DNA from: Pedobacter arcticus A12
GTDB taxonomy: Bacteria; Bacteroidota; Bacteroidia; Sphingobacteriales; Sphingobacteriaceae
DNA: 64,000 nucleotides
Reading direction: 5' to 3'
NCBI RefSeq assembly: GCF_000302595.1
Contig: NZ_JH947126.1
Location: forward strand, 649,223-713,222
Positions 17,196 through 27,356 of the stretch are shown here, one piece after another. Numbering within the stretch: the first letter of the stretch is position 1; each line of letters begins with the position of its first letter. The translations under genes were made by a program, and so were the position numbers. The notes under the pieces are model-generated. The model worked only from the letters and a program-made list of their open reading frames with translations, made no database searches and had not been told where the DNA came from.

Positions 17196-18374
17196 TTACA
17201 TTTGATCTAAAGTCTTTTTAACCTCCGTTGCTTTGTCCAACTTACCTAACTTAATATAAACCTCTCTTAAGGTAGTTAATGTGTTTACATCTTTAGGATT
17301 TAGCTCTCTAGCTTTTTCTAATAAAGGCATTGCGTTTGACAACTCTGTTTCAAATTTCTTTTTTAAATCGTTGTACTTAGCATCTGAAGCCTTGTTTTGA
17401 GGCAATTTATTTGCAGCAGTAATATAATCATTACCCTTATTGATGTAAATAACGGCTAGGTTATAAATAGCGTCTGTATAAGCTGGATCAATTTCTAACG
17501 CTTTTTTGTAAGCTTCTATAGACTTATCGCTTTGCTTATTAGCAGAGTAGGCAATCCCCGCAACAAAGAGTAAAGTCTTGTTCTTTGGATCTTTCGCTAT
17601 TGCGTTCTCAATTTTCGAAATCTGCTTTGAAGTTTCTCCTCTATTTAAATAGATGTTAAGCTCATCAAAAATCAGATTCATGTTTTCTGGATGCAAAGCT
17701 CTACCTTCTTCAATCACTTTAAGTGCGCCTGCAGTATCTGCTTTAGCAATATAAACGCGTTCCAGTTCCTGGTATAATCCTGGGTTTTTTGGATTTAATT
17801 TGATGGTTTGCTTGTAGTACTTAATTGCCTCATCATACATTTGCGAGCTGTTTGCAGCAATTGCAGTGTACATATTAAACAACGAATCCTCTGGCATTAC
17901 GTCGGCAATAAACTTGAAAGATTTATAAGCTTCTTTATAGTCCTTTTTGTTGAAAGCGGCAACACCTCTATTTTGCATCATAATCGAAAGGTTCTTTTCT
18001 GCACTTTCGGTAATTTTAGCATACTCTTTTTTTCCGTCCAATGTTTTCGCTTTCGTGATTGCTTCCTGTGCTGAATCAAAAGCAGAACTTGCATTGGCTT
18101 TGTTTACCGTATCTGTAACAGATATTGAAGACAATATCAACGACCTATAAGCCCAAAGTTCTGCATTATTCGCTGTTTTTGAGTTTTCAACGGCTTTATC
18201 TGTAGATTCCTTTGCCAGTTTTAAAGTCTCCAATTGTTTCTTCATTGGAGTTTTGGTTTGCATACCAACTTCATAAAGGGCATAATTATTTTTTGCTGCA
18301 CTAATTTCGCTCTTTTGGGCATTAGCTGCAAAAAAGAAGGAAACAAGCAGCATGCTTAAAATTGTCTTTTTCAT
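17196..18374 (-). CDS. Secreted tetratricopeptide-repeat protein
   Basis: 392 residues with a signal peptide (MKKTILSMLLVSFFFAANAQ, cleavage after ANA or NAQ) and about six or seven TPR motifs (for example ALYEVGMQTKTPMKKQLETL, AAFNKKDYKEAYKSFKFIAD, AIAANSSQMYDEAIKYYKQT, AGIAYSANKQSDKSIEAYKK, IYNLAVIYINKGNDYITAAN). Probably periplasmic, acting as a protein-interaction scaffold. It starts 29 bases after the gyrA stop codon, so it is probably cotranscribed with gyrA, though a functional link is not evident. Confidence 0.87.
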   Translation of the reverse strand: MKKTILSMLLVSFFFAANAQKSEISAAKNNYALYEVGMQTKTPMKKQLETLKLAKESTDKAVENSKTANNAELWAYRSLILSSISVTDTVNKANASSAFDSAQEAITKAKTLDGKKEYAKITESAEKNLSIMMQNRGVAAFNKKDYKEAYKSFKFIADVMPEDSLFNMYTAIAANSSQMYDEAIKYYKQTIKLNPKNPGLYQELERVYIAKADTAGALKVIEEGRALHPENMNLIFDELNIYLNRGETSKQISKIENAIAKDPKNKTLLFVAGIAYSANKQSDKSIEAYKKALEIDPAYTDAIYNLAVIYINKGNDYITAANKLPQNKASDAKYNDLKKKFETELSNAMPLLEKARELNPKDVNTLTTLREVYIKLGKLDKATEVKKTLDQM

Positions 18375-18403
18375 CTCTGAACTTTTTTCTGTTTATTATT
18401 TAT

Positions 18404-21001
18404 TTAATCTTCGTTTTTATCTTCTTCTGTTTCGTCATCGCCCGCAACATCGTCTGCTTCGTCATCTTCAACTTCATCTGTACCACCTTCTGCTACATCT
18501 GTTTCATCAATAACTACTGCTTCTGTTTCCTCTTCCTCATCATGCTGAACTTTAGCCACAGATGCGATAGAATCTTCACCTTTAAGGGTAATCAACCTAA
18601 CGCCTTGCGTAGCCCTACCCATCACTCTTAAGTGACTCATGGCGATTCTAATCACAATTCCAGAGCGGTTAATGATCATCAAGTCATCAGTATCTGTAAC
18701 GTCTTTAATAGAAACTAATTGTCCGGTTTTCTCGGTTACGTTAATGGTTTTAACACCTTTTCCACCTCTATTTGTTACACGGTAATCTTCAATATCGGTA
18801 CGTTTTCCGTAACCTTTTTCAGATACCACTAAAATAGTGCTTTCAGAATTTTCGATACTCACCATACCCACAACTTCATCTTTATCATGTGCTAACCTAA
18901 TTCCACGAACACCAGTTGCGGTACGTCCCATTGGTCTAACCGTAGATTCGTTGAATCTAATCGCTCTACCAGAACGTAAAGCCATCACAATTTCTGATGA
19001 TCCCGAAGTTAGGTTCGCTTCTAATAGTTCATCATCATCGTTAATGTTAATGGCGTTAATTCCATTTGAACGTGGACGACTGTAAGCCTGTAAACTTGTT
19101 TTCTTAATGGTACCTTTTTTGGTACACATGATAATAAAGTTGTTTTCTAAGTAATCCTGATCTTTCAGGTTTACCACTTTAATGTACGCTCTTATGCGCT
19201 CATCTTTATCAACGTTAATGATATTTTGTATTGCTCTACCTTTACTGGTACGTGAGCCTTCCGGAATTTCAAATACTCTTAACCAATGGCATTTTCCTTT
19301 ATCCGTAAAGAACAATAGGTAATTATGGTTTGATGCAACAAAGATGTATTCGATAAAATCATTATCTCTGGAATTAGATCCTAAACTTCCTTTACCTCCA
19401 CGTCCTTGTGTGCGGTATTCTGTTAAAGGAGTTCTTTTGATATAACCTTCTCTAGAAATTGTAATTACTACTTCTTCATCTTCAATGAAATCTTCGGTCA
19501 TCATCTCTGCAGCCGAGTGTACAATTTGAGTTCTACGCTCATCACCGTACTTTTCTTTCATTTCCGCCAATTCGTCTTTGATGATCTGCATACGCAAACC
19601 TTCATCAGCTAAAATTGATTTTAAGTAATCGATGGTTTTCATCAACTCATCATATTCGTCTTTAATCTTGTCTCTTTCCAGACCAGTTAAACGACGGAGC
19701 GTCATGTCCAAAATAGCTCTCGCCTGTAAATCAGACAAAGCAAACTGAGCCATTAAGCCTTCACGAGCTTCTTCAGGTGTTTGGGAAGCTCTAATTAACT
19801 TAATTACTTCATCTAAATGATCTAAAGCAATTAAATAACCTTCTAAAATATGTGCTCTTTTCTGAGCCTCTGTTAATTCAAACTGCGTTCTTCTAACAAC
19901 AACCTCATGGCGGTGATCCACAAAATGGCGGATACAATCTTTCAGGTTCAGCATCATTGGTCGGCCTTTAACCAACGCAATGTTGTTTACACTAAAAGAA
20001 GTTTGTAAAGCGGTATGCTTGTACAGGTTGTTTAAAACAATAGCTGCGTTCCCATCACGTTTGATTTCGTAAACGATACGCATTCCCTCTCTATCAGACT
20101 CATCTCTGATCTCAGAAATTCCTTCAATTTTCTTCTCATTTACCAATTCAGCAGTCCGCTCAATCATCATGGCTTTATTTACCTGATAAGGTATCTCGCT
20201 CACAATAATACGTTCTCTGTCGTTTGGTAAAGTCTCAATTTCGGCAACACCACGCATCATCACACGGCCTCTACCTGTTTCAAAAGCATCTTTAACGCCT
20301 TCGTAACCGTAAATGATACCGCCTGTAGGAAAATCTGGAGCTTTAATAAACTCCATCAACTCTGGAATGGTAATTTCTGTATTTTCAATATAAGCTACAA
20401 TCCCGTCAATTACCTCTGTAAGGTTATGTGGCGCCATATTGGTAGCCATACCTACCGCAATACCAGACCCTCCATTAACCAAAAGGTTAGGGAATTTGGA
20501 CGGTAAAACGGTTGGCTCCTGCAAGGAATCATCAAAGTTTAAGCGGTAATCGATGGTATCTTTGTTGATATCTGCCAACATTTCCTCGGCCATTTTCTTG
20601 AAACGGGCTTCGGTATAACGCATTGCTGCGGGCGAATCACCATCAATAGAACCAAAGTTACCTTGCCCATCCACCAAAGGATAGCGCAGAGACCAAGTTT
20701 GTGCCATACGCACCATGGTGTCGTAAACGGAACTATCACCGTGTGGGTGGTACTTTCCTAAAACCTCCCCCACAATACGGGCAGATTTCTTATAAGGCTT
20801 ATTACTTGCCAAACCTAAATCAAGCATACCGTAAAGTACCCTGCGGTGAACGGGTTTTAAACCGTCTCTTACATCTGGTAAAGCTCTGGAAACAATAACC
20901 GACATCGAATAATCGATATACGCCGATTTCATCTCCTCCTCAATATTAATTTTAATGATTTTGTCGTGTTGTCCTTCGTTCTGATCCGTTTCTTCAGCCA
21001 T
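18404..21001 (-). CDS. gyrA: DNA gyrase subunit A
   Basis: 865-residue cleavage-rejoining subunit of DNA gyrase. The catalytic tyrosine is Y129 in [10 protein letters not shown]; the quinolone-resistance region [19 protein letters not shown] keeps serine (S90) and aspartate (D94), the susceptible-type residues. The GyrA box in the C-terminal beta-pinwheel appears as [12 protein letters not shown] (about residue 535). The protein ends in a roughly 45-residue, strongly acidic tail (ETEEDKNED at the end). It is monocistronic or leads a two-gene unit with the TPR protein downstream. Confidence 0.97.
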   Translation of the reverse strand: MAEETDQNEGQHDKIIKINIEEEMKSAYIDYSMSVIVSRALPDVRDGLKPVHRRVLYGMLDLGLASNKPYKKSARIVGEVLGKYHPHGDSSVYDTMVRMAQTWSLRYPLVDGQGNFGSIDGDSPAAMRYTEARFKKMAEEMLADINKDTIDYRLNFDDSLQEPTVLPSKFPNLLVNGGSGIAVGMATNMAPHNLTEVIDGIVAYIENTEITIPELMEFIKAPDFPTGGIIYGYEGVKDAFETGRGRVMMRGVAEIETLPNDRERIIVSEIPYQVNKAMMIERTAELVNEKKIEGISEIRDESDREGMRIVYEIKRDGNAAIVLNNLYKHTALQTSFSVNNIALVKGRPMMLNLKDCIRHFVDHRHEVVVRRTQFELTEAQKRAHILEGYLIALDHLDEVIKLIRASQTPEEAREGLMAQFALSDLQARAILDMTLRRLTGLERDKIKDEYDELMKTIDYLKSILADEGLRMQIIKDELAEMKEKYGDERRTQIVHSAAEMMTEDFIEDEEVVITISREGYIKRTPLTEYRTQGRGGKGSLGSNSRDNDFIEYIFVASNHNYLLFFTDKGKCHWLRVFEIPEGSRTSKGRAIQNIINVDKDERIRAYIKVVNLKDQDYLENNFIIMCTKKGTIKKTSLQAYSRPRSNGINAININDDDELLEANLTSGSSEIVMALRSGRAIRFNESTVRPMGRTATGVRGIRLAHDKDEVVGMVSIENSESTILVVSEKGYGKRTDIEDYRVTNRGGKGVKTINVTEKTGQLVSIKDVTDTDDLMIINRSGIVIRIAMSHLRVMGRATQGVRLITLKGEDSIASVAKVQHDEEEETEAVVIDETDVAEGGTDEVEDDEADDVAGDDETEEDKNED

Positions 21002-21523
21002 GTTCTGTTTTAAAATCTAAATTGCAACAATTTTAAAAAAAGTGTTTTGCGAAGTTAACAATTTAAGGCAAATAGACCAGCTGTGTTGATAATTTTTTAC
21101 CCAATGTTTTAGGGGAGATTTTAGATTGAGGGATAAAATTTGAGGCCTATAGGGTGCGCTATAATTACTTGTTTTTAAGGACTAAAATCTGAGAAATGGT
21201 TTGTCTCTCACTTTTTTAGGCTATTCAATCTCGACCAAATGAAAATTGGCGAAATTTCTTTTTTGAAAGAAGTCAATTGGTAGTTTTCAACAACAGACAG
21301 TCCCCGGCTTTCCGCTGTATTTTTTTGTTTGTTTTTATGTAAATTTTTAGGGCAACAAAAAAGATGTCGCTTCAATCCGGCTTAGGTACTCGGGTTCAGA
21401 TGGGTTAACAGAGTGCATCATCTCCAACCAACAACTCTATCTCCAAGCCCCCCTGCATTCGTTTGGCTCACCCTACAGATTACCCTCGTACCTGGTTCGG
21501 GATGACCGCATTGGTTGAAAAAA
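21002..21523. other. Long intergenic region between fasciclin gene and gyrA
   Basis: About 520 bases with no recognisable gene. It must contain the gyrA promoter, but I could not assign it with confidence. The stretch 21295-21525 is less AT-rich than the rest and includes AGTCCCCGGCTTTCCGCTGT (21299-21318) and CCTGGTTCGGGATGACCG (21491-21508), which look like pieces of decayed dispersed repeats; no open frame supports a gene. Confidence 0.45.
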
Positions 21524-21558
21524 AGCAAAACCCCATTCGTTGCCGAATAGGGTTTTGA
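21524..21558 (-). terminator. Rho-independent terminator of the fasciclin gene
   Basis: On the - strand CAAAACCCTATTCG pairs with CGAATGGGGTTTTG (one mismatch) around GCAA and runs into CTTTTTTTC. It lies beyond an (AATC)n microsatellite that separates it from the stop codon. Confidence 0.9.
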
Positions 21559-21561
21559 AAA

Positions 21562-21635
<74 letters not shown>

Positions 21636-21647
21636 GATCTTAGTATT

Positions 21648-22244
21648 TTACATTTTCGGCATTAAAACCGCATCAATCACATGAGTAACACCGTTACTAG
21701 AAACAACATCAGCTGTAGTTACTTTGGCATTACCTACCATTACAACACCATCTTTAATTGAAACTTTTAGTTTTTCACCTTCAACTGTAGTTAATTCCAT
21801 ACCGTCTGTTAAGTCAGCTGCTTTTAAAGCGCCTGTAACAACGTGGTAAGTTAAAATTTTAGCCAATTTACTTTTGTTTTCTGGTTTTAATAAACCTTCA
21901 ACAGTACCAGCCGGCAAAGCATCAAACGCAGCGTTAGTTGGTGCAAAAACTGTAAATGGCCCTGCTCCGCTTAAAGTTTCGGCAAGATCAGCAGCTTTAA
22001 CGGCCGCTACTAAAGTTGTGTGTTCGCTAGAGCCTGCAGCATTTTCAACAATGTTCTTAGATGGAACCATCATTGCGCCACCAACCATAACGCCTTCTGT
22101 TTCCATAGCCATAGAATCAACTGCCATACTGTCCATCGCCATAGTGTCTGCGTTCTGGTCTGCTGTTTTGTTACTGTTACAAGCTGTAAATGTGGCGCCA
22201 ATTAAAGCAGCTACCATTACCAAGCTTAAAAATGTCTTTTTCAT
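21648..22244 (-). CDS. Fasciclin (FAS1) domain lipoprotein
   Basis: 198 residues. A lipoprotein signal (MKKTFLSLVMVAALIGATFTAC, lipobox FTAC) is followed by a threonine/serine/methionine-rich linker and one FAS1 domain (about residues 70-198) with the H1 motif GPFTVFAPTNAAFDALPAG and H2 region VTTADVVSSNGVTHVIDAVL. FAS1 domains mediate surface adhesion. The start at 22244 places the signal at the N-terminus. Next to its stop codon is a long microsatellite. Confidence 0.92.
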   Translation of the reverse strand: MKKTFLSLVMVAALIGATFTACNSNKTADQNADTMAMDSMAVDSMAMETEGVMVGGAMMVPSKNIVENAAGSSEHTTLVAAVKAADLAETLSGAGPFTVFAPTNAAFDALPAGTVEGLLKPENKSKLAKILTYHVVTGALKAADLTDGMELTTVEGEKLKVSIKDGVVMVGNAKVTTADVVSSNGVTHVIDAVLMPKM

Positions 22245-22344
22245 GTTATTAGTTTTGAATGTTTTACCCACTTACGCAATTATTTACGGTGTGGTTTTTA
22301 ATCAGTTAAATTTTATAACAATGAAACCACGGAATTGTTTCAAA

Positions 22345-23508
22345 TTATTGTTTGATCAATCTAGCAACAAATAGTGTATCTGCTTTAGCTTGATAGCCTT
22401 CAATTAATTTTTGCTCTTCCACCTTCAGGTTAAAACTATTGCATAACCAAGTTACCTGTTCTTCGTTTTCTGATTTAAAAACAGAGCAGGTAATATAAAT
22501 TAACGGCTTTCCAACCTTTAAATACTTCAACACATTGGTGGCAATTTTTCTTTGTAACTCCGTGTAAAATTTAAGTTTGCTTTCGGTAAACGAGGTGATC
22601 ATCTCTGGAGTTCGGCCCCAAGTGCCTGAACCGCTACAAGGCGCATCTAAAATAACCCCGTCAAATTCGTAATCATGTAATAACAGATCTTGGTTTTGGG
22701 TTAAATCCAATACTTTACGTTGATAACCTTTAATTCCGGCAAAGAAAAAACGCTCTCTCAAATTTTCTAAAATTGACTCCCGGTTATCGGAAACCAATAG
22801 TTTTACAGTAGGTTCTTCATCATGCAAAAGCAAAGACTTTCCGCCCGAAGCGGCACAGCAATCCCACCATTTTTCCCATTTATTGGGTTTAAAAAATTTG
22901 CCTACTTTTTGCGATGAAACATCCTGTACCTCATAAATTCCCTGATCGGTAATTGCCTGATCTAGCTTTGTACCGTTGGGCAACGCTAAAGTTTGATCAT
23001 TTACTTGATCGAAAACTAAAGAGGCACTTCTTAACAAGTTCGTTATTTGCTTTTCTTTGCCTCTTTGCATACGGATATACAAATCTGGCTGAACAAAAAA
23101 CGATTTATAAAAACGTTGTTTATCAACTGCATCATCCAATTTATTATTGAACGGAAAAACATCTGACAGATTGAAATCCGGGAATTTATTTTTCAGCAGT
23201 TCTAATTTATCATCCAGACCTAAGTGGATAAATTCCTCAAATTCTGGCTTATAATAGGCGATAAAAGAATTGGTTTCTGTGTTGCACAAAAACTCGGCAA
23301 CAGAAAGTCTATCGGCTAAAGTTTCATTGGGTAAAGCCTTACCTAAACGGAAATAGTTATAGATTAAATGGCTGGCAACCCGCCTATCTTTAGAGCCCAT
23401 CTGCTTATTTTGCCGATAGTATGTTGCTAAAAAACGATATAAGGGCTGGTCAAATGCAAACTGATTTAGAATGGTCTCTACAGTTGCTAATTGATGAAAT
23501 GCTTTCAT
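22345..23508 (-). CDS. RsmB/NOP-family rRNA m5C methyltransferase
   Basis: 387 residues. The C-terminal half is a Nol1/Nop2/Sun methyltransferase: VWDCCAASGGKSLLL-type SAM motif (read as WWDCCAASGGKSLLL), LVSDNRESILENL, ILDAPCSGSGTWGRTPEM (motif IV with the resolving cysteine) and YITCSVFKSENEEQV (motif VI with the nucleophilic cysteine). The N-terminal domain is divergent. It methylates cytosine C5 in rRNA, probably 16S. It lies one base after a periplasmic-binding-protein gene and is cotranscribed with it. Confidence 0.88.
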   Translation of the reverse strand: MKAFHQLATVETILNQFAFDQPLYRFLATYYRQNKQMGSKDRRVASHLIYNYFRLGKALPNETLADRLSVAEFLCNTETNSFIAYYKPEFEEFIHLGLDDKLELLKNKFPDFNLSDVFPFNNKLDDAVDKQRFYKSFFVQPDLYIRMQRGKEKQITNLLRSASLVFDQVNDQTLALPNGTKLDQAITDQGIYEVQDVSSQKVGKFFKPNKWEKWWDCCAASGGKSLLLHDEEPTVKLLVSDNRESILENLRERFFFAGIKGYQRKVLDLTQNQDLLLHDYEFDGVILDAPCSGSGTWGRTPEMITSFTESKLKFYTELQRKIATNVLKYLKVGKPLIYITCSVFKSENEEQVTWLCNSFNLKVEEQKLIEGYQAKADTLFVARLIKQ

Positions 23509-23509
23509 C

Positions 23510-24754
23510 TTAATCTACTTTTATTAATTGTGCGTTCTCGTATTTCAGCATCATTAAACTGCTGTTATAATAGCCTGTTTTACTATCCTTTTTAAAATGG
23601 AAATCGTTATGAATACCATCGAAACTGTTATTCAATAAACCATCCATAAACTGGTGCTGTTTTTTGTTCATCAGCGTAGCAAAATAGTAACCAATATCAA
23701 AACCTTTAAACGCATATTCGCTAGGTTCTAAAGAAAATTTGGAACGATAATAATTCACGAAAGATTTACCACGATTCGATTGATAATCAATCTGGTAAGA
23801 CGATGTAAGGTAAGCATTGATACGCTCCATTTGCTGAAAATCCAAAAACGTAGCTTTTTCCCAACCGGGATGACCAATTACCGCTATTTGAAAATTACGG
23901 CTGGCTTTTTCTAATTCTTTGAAAATAGTTAACAGAAAAACTCGGTCGGTGGAGGGCAACACAATTACGTTTAAACCGGCTGGGTTAAGGTGTTTATAAA
24001 CGTTTTCGTAACCAATGGCCTTGATACCAAGCTCTGAAACGGAGATACCTTTTGCTAAACTGTCCATTCCTTTTTTAAAGGGGATAGCGTATTTGTATTC
24101 ATCGGCTTGGCCACTTCTTATCAATAAAACTTTTTTAGGTTTTAAATCGCTTTTGATAAATCGGGCAGCTTTATAAGCATGTTGATCTAAAGAATTATTT
24201 ACGGTAATAAGGTAAGGGTTGTGAAACAATTCTGGGTCTGATGCTGCCAACGGTGAAACCATTGGTTTTTCCATATTTTTACTGTAAACCGAGAAAGCTT
24301 TTATGCCATTAGGAAATACCGGACCTATAATTAAATCGGAGTTCTTAATAGCGGGTTTCATGGCTAATGCACCCAATGCCGTAGGATTATCGTTCGAATC
24401 AAAAACCTGCAACTTAAAATCTACATTGCTATTTTGGTTGGCAACCGAATCTAAAGCCATTTTAAAACCCTGATAAAAATCAATGGCAATCTCCGCTTTT
24501 CGTAAATCAGCAACTTCTGCCGTTCTATAATTTATAGACTTTAACTCAAAAGGTAAAATCAAGGAAATTACCATTTCTGGCTTTTCCTTGATTTTCTTTA
24601 TAGGTTGCTCTTTTTTGGTGTTGTTCTCTTTAGTTTTTTCTTCGACTTTTGGTATTTCTGGCTTTTTAACAACGGGAACAGTTTTGGGGGAACAGGCGGA
24701 GACAAAGTAAAAAGCTGAAAGTAAAAAGCAATAAGTAGCGGATTTTAAAGTCAT
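23510..24754 (-). CDS. Lipoprotein with type 1 periplasmic-binding fold
   Basis: 414 residues. The signal ends in the lipobox VSAC (residues 18-21), then a lysine/glutamate-rich linker to about residue 58, then a type 1 periplasmic-binding domain (MVISLILPFELKSINYRTAE; DLIIGPVFPNGIKAFSVYSK; MEKPMVSPLAASDPELF; KVLLIRSGQADEYKYAIPF). Family members include branched-chain amino acid receptors and LpoA-like activators of penicillin-binding proteins. No transporter permease is nearby, so an LpoA-like or sensory role is more likely than import. A LysM domain, frequent in relatives, is absent. Confidence 0.78.
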   Translation of the reverse strand: MTLKSATYCFLLSAFYFVSACSPKTVPVVKKPEIPKVEEKTKENNTKKEQPIKKIKEKPEMVISLILPFELKSINYRTAEVADLRKAEIAIDFYQGFKMALDSVANQNSNVDFKLQVFDSNDNPTALGALAMKPAIKNSDLIIGPVFPNGIKAFSVYSKNMEKPMVSPLAASDPELFHNPYLITVNNSLDQHAYKAARFIKSDLKPKKVLLIRSGQADEYKYAIPFKKGMDSLAKGISVSELGIKAIGYENVYKHLNPAGLNVIVLPSTDRVFLLTIFKELEKASRNFQIAVIGHPGWEKATFLDFQQMERINAYLTSSYQIDYQSNRGKSFVNYYRSKFSLEPSEYAFKGFDIGYYFATLMNKKQHQFMDGLLNNSFDGIHNDFHFKKDSKTGYYNSSLMMLKYENAQLIKVD

Positions 24755-24783
24755 TGGTTTATTTAGTCATTAGTTCATTTATT

Positions 24784-24807
24784 GAGTAGTGAGTAGTGAG
24801 TAGTGAG
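24784..24807. repeat. Short tandem GAGTAGT repeat
   Basis: Three tandem copies of GAGTAGT upstream of the periplasmic-binding lipoprotein gene. Part of a repeat-rich intergenic stretch that also holds a hairpin element at 24885-24936. Confidence 0.7.
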
Positions 24808-24884
24808 TTGGCAAAACATTCTGCCGTTAGTTCGTAAAGAGTTCATTTAGTTCAGTAGTCATTAGTATAAGGATACAACTAGTC

Positions 24885-24936
24885 ATTACCGTTAGCAGGT
24901 AGCCCCCTCTCCTTCGGAGAGGGTTGGGGTGAGGCT
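24885..24936 (-). repeat. Gene-end hairpin element, copy B
   Basis: Reverse complement of the element at 11757-11808 with four differences in 52. On the - strand it reads GCCTCACCCCAACCC, then the palindrome CCCTCTCCGAAGGAGAGGG, ending CTAACGGTAATG. It begins one base past the guaA stop codon. The hairpin is perfect, so it could act in termination or mRNA 3'-end protection, but there is no clear T run. Confidence 0.85.
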
Positions 24937-24937
24937 T

Positions 24938-26470
24938 TTATTCCCACTCAATTGTTGCTGGTGGTTTTGAACTGATATCATACACTACTCTATTTATTCC
25001 TTTTACATTATTGATGATCTCGTTAGAGATTTTCGCCAATAGTTCATAGGGTAAATGACTCCAATCGGCTGTCATCCCGTCCACAGAACCTACCGCTCTT
25101 AACGCAACAACGTTCTCATAAGTACGTTCGTCGCCCATTACACCAACCGACTGTATCGGTAAATAAATAGTTCCTGCCTGCCAAACTTTATCATACCAGC
25201 CAGATTCTTTTAAATTTTTGATGTAGATGTAATCTGCATCTTGCAAAATCTGTACCTTTTCTGGTGTAACATCGCCCAAAATACGGATTCCTAAACCTGG
25301 GCCAGGAAATGGGTGGCGATTTAAAATATCCGCAGGCAAACCTAAAGCCTTTCCTACCCTACGCACTTCGTCTTTAAACAAAGATTTTAACGGTTCAACA
25401 ACTTTAAGTTTCATAAAGTCAGGTAAACCACCTACGTTATGGTGAGATTTTATAGTTGCAGACGGACCTCCGTTTACAGAAACAGACTCAATTACATCTG
25501 GATATATGGTACCTTGTGCTAACCATTTTACATCAGAAATTTGGTTGGCTTCTTCATCAAAAACTTCGATAAAAACCCTACCAATAGCTTTCCTTTTTAA
25601 TTCTGGATCTGTTAATCCGGCTAAAGCATCGTAAAATTTTTGTTTTGCATCTACGCCTTTTACGTTTAAGCCTAGTTCTTTGTAAGAATCTAAAACCGAT
25701 TCGAACTCGTGTTTACGCAACAAACCGTTATCAACAAAAACACAATGTAAGTTTTTGCCTACTGCCTCATGCAAAATTAAAGCGGCTACAGACGAATCTA
25801 CTCCGCCAGATAAGCCTAAAACTACTTTATCATCATTCAACTGTTCTTTTAAAGCTGCAATGGTTTCTTCAGCGAAAGCGAAAGGAGTCCAATCTTGTGT
25901 GCAACCGCAGATATCCAAAAGGAAGTTTTTCAATAGTTGACTCCCGTCTGTTGAATGGGTAACTTCTGGATGAAACTGGATACCGTAAGTTTGGGTGCCT
26001 TTAATTTGATAAGCAGCCACTTTTACAGATTCTGTACTGGCTATAATTTCAAAATCTGCGGGAATATCTTTAATGGTATCGCCATGAGACATCCATACTT
26101 GCGAATGCGCAGGCATATCTTTCATCAAAGCGTTGTTGGTATGAACATATTCGAGATTTGCTCTACCATATTCTCTAATTTCCGAAGGAACAACCTGTCC
26201 GCCAGAATGTTGTGCAATATATTGCGCTCCATAACAAACACCTAATAAAGGTAGTTTTTTATGAAACTGTTGAAAATCTACTTGTGGCGCACCTTCCTGA
26301 CGAACAGAAGAAGGACTGCCCGAAAGAATTACACCTTTGGTAAATTCATCTATTTCTGGAATTTTATTGAATGGGTGGATTTCACAATAAACATTTAGTT
26401 CACGCACTCTTCTTGCTATCAATTGAGTGTACTGAGAACCAAAATCGAGGATAAGGATTTTCTCTTGCAT
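24938..26470 (-). CDS. guaA: GMP synthase (glutamine-hydrolysing)
   Basis: 510-residue bifunctional GuaA that converts XMP to GMP. The N-terminal glutamine amidotransferase has the nucleophile in [12 protein letters not shown] (cysteine near residue 79) and HPEVTHS. The ATP-pyrophosphatase domain has the P-loop-like [14 protein letters not shown] (about residues 217-230), and the dimerization domain contains [15 protein letters not shown]. The ATG at 26470 gives the standard [16 protein letters not shown] start. A TATCTTTG -7 box ends three bases before this ATG, which suggests a leaderless transcript. Confidence 0.97.
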   Translation of the reverse strand: MQEKILILDFGSQYTQLIARRVRELNVYCEIHPFNKIPEIDEFTKGVILSGSPSSVRQEGAPQVDFQQFHKKLPLLGVCYGAQYIAQHSGGQVVPSEIREYGRANLEYVHTNNALMKDMPAHSQVWMSHGDTIKDIPADFEIIASTESVKVAAYQIKGTQTYGIQFHPEVTHSTDGSQLLKNFLLDICGCTQDWTPFAFAEETIAALKEQLNDDKVVLGLSGGVDSSVAALILHEAVGKNLHCVFVDNGLLRKHEFESVLDSYKELGLNVKGVDAKQKFYDALAGLTDPELKRKAIGRVFIEVFDEEANQISDVKWLAQGTIYPDVIESVSVNGGPSATIKSHHNVGGLPDFMKLKVVEPLKSLFKDEVRRVGKALGLPADILNRHPFPGPGLGIRILGDVTPEKVQILQDADYIYIKNLKESGWYDKVWQAGTIYLPIQSVGVMGDERTYENVVALRAVGSVDGMTADWSHLPYELLAKISNEIINNVKGINRVVYDISSKPPATIEWE

Positions 26471-26473
26471 GGG

Positions 26474-26507
26474 CAAAGATAAAAATTTTTAGGTGCTACG
26501 GGACAAA
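26474..26507 (-). promoter_or_regulatory. Bacteroidota-type promoter of guaA
   Basis: On the - strand TTTG (26504-26507), a 22-base spacer, then TATCTTTG (26474-26481). The -7 box lies three bases from the guaA ATG, so transcription would start at or next to the start codon. Confidence 0.65.
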
Positions 26508-26586
26508 ATTAGAAATTTGATACGGTTTATTAATTTAACCTTCGTAATTTTAAAACCGAAGCCTAAAAAGGCAAATATCCAATTTG

Positions 26587-27264
26587 ATGAAGAAAAATTT
26601 ACTCGGCATATTTACGATTGTTCTTTTGCTTTTTAGTGTAGCCACCTGTGATTATATCCCAAACAGAACTAATATTATTACTGCCAGTAGAAGCGTTATT
26701 GACACTGGAGTTAGGTACATTGTAGTACAACGCGACACCAGCAAGCCAGCCCCCATTATAAATTTGGATAGCGTTTCTAAAAAAAAGACAGACAGTTTAG
26801 CACTTACAAAACAGCCCGATACTATTGCAACAGCAGCTAAACCTATTGAAAAACCTACTGGTGCCGCAAACCCAAAAGTTACCGCCTTAACGGATTATGC
26901 AAAAAGCATGATTGGTAAACCTTACGTTTATGGCGCTAATACACCCGAGAAAGGTTTTGACAATTCGGGCTTTGTAAATTTTGTTTTCAATCATTTTGAC
27001 ATTAAACTGCCTAAATATGCTCCTGCGTTTATTACCGTGGGCGAAAACGTTGTACCATCCGAAGTTATGGAGGGAGATATTGTGCTGTTTTCTAAAACGG
27101 ATAGCGTTAAAAAAGTGGTTTATCAAGTTGGGATTGTAGTTTCTACCAAGGGGAGTCCGGTAAGTTTTATACATGCCAGTGCAGGTAAAATGAACGGCGT
27201 TGGAGTGAGTGCCTTAAGTAGCTATTATCAAAAAAAAGTAATGGGGTTTAGGAGGATGTTTTAA
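26587..27264 (+). CDS. NlpC/P60-family lipoprotein lacking the catalytic cysteine
   Basis: 225 residues. A lipoprotein signal (MKKNLLGIFTIVLLLFSVATC, lipobox VATC), a threonine/proline-rich linker and a C-terminal NlpC/P60 domain (about residues 105-225). The family motif GFDCSG reads GFDNSG here, so the cysteine nucleophile is replaced by asparagine (N126, codon AAT). The histidine in FIHASAGK and the GDIVLF segment are kept. It therefore looks like a peptidoglycan-binding or regulatory pseudoenzyme rather than an endopeptidase. The ATG at 26587 is preferred to the TTG just before it. Confidence 0.88.
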   Translation: MKKNLLGIFTIVLLLFSVATCDYIPNRTNIITASRSVIDTGVRYIVVQRDTSKPAPIINLDSVSKKKTDSLALTKQPDTIATAAKPIEKPTGAANPKVTALTDYAKSMIGKPYVYGANTPEKGFDNSGFVNFVFNHFDIKLPKYAPAFITVGENVVPSEVMEGDIVLFSKTDSVKKVVYQVGIVVSTKGSPVSFIHASAGKMNGVGVSALSSYYQKKVMGFRRMF

Positions 27265-27356
27265 ATTATGAATGGGCAGTTAGAACTTGCTGATTCAGCA
27301 AAAGAACAAAATTACCTAACAGGTTTTTAACTGTTTTAAAAAAAAGACGACATTAA

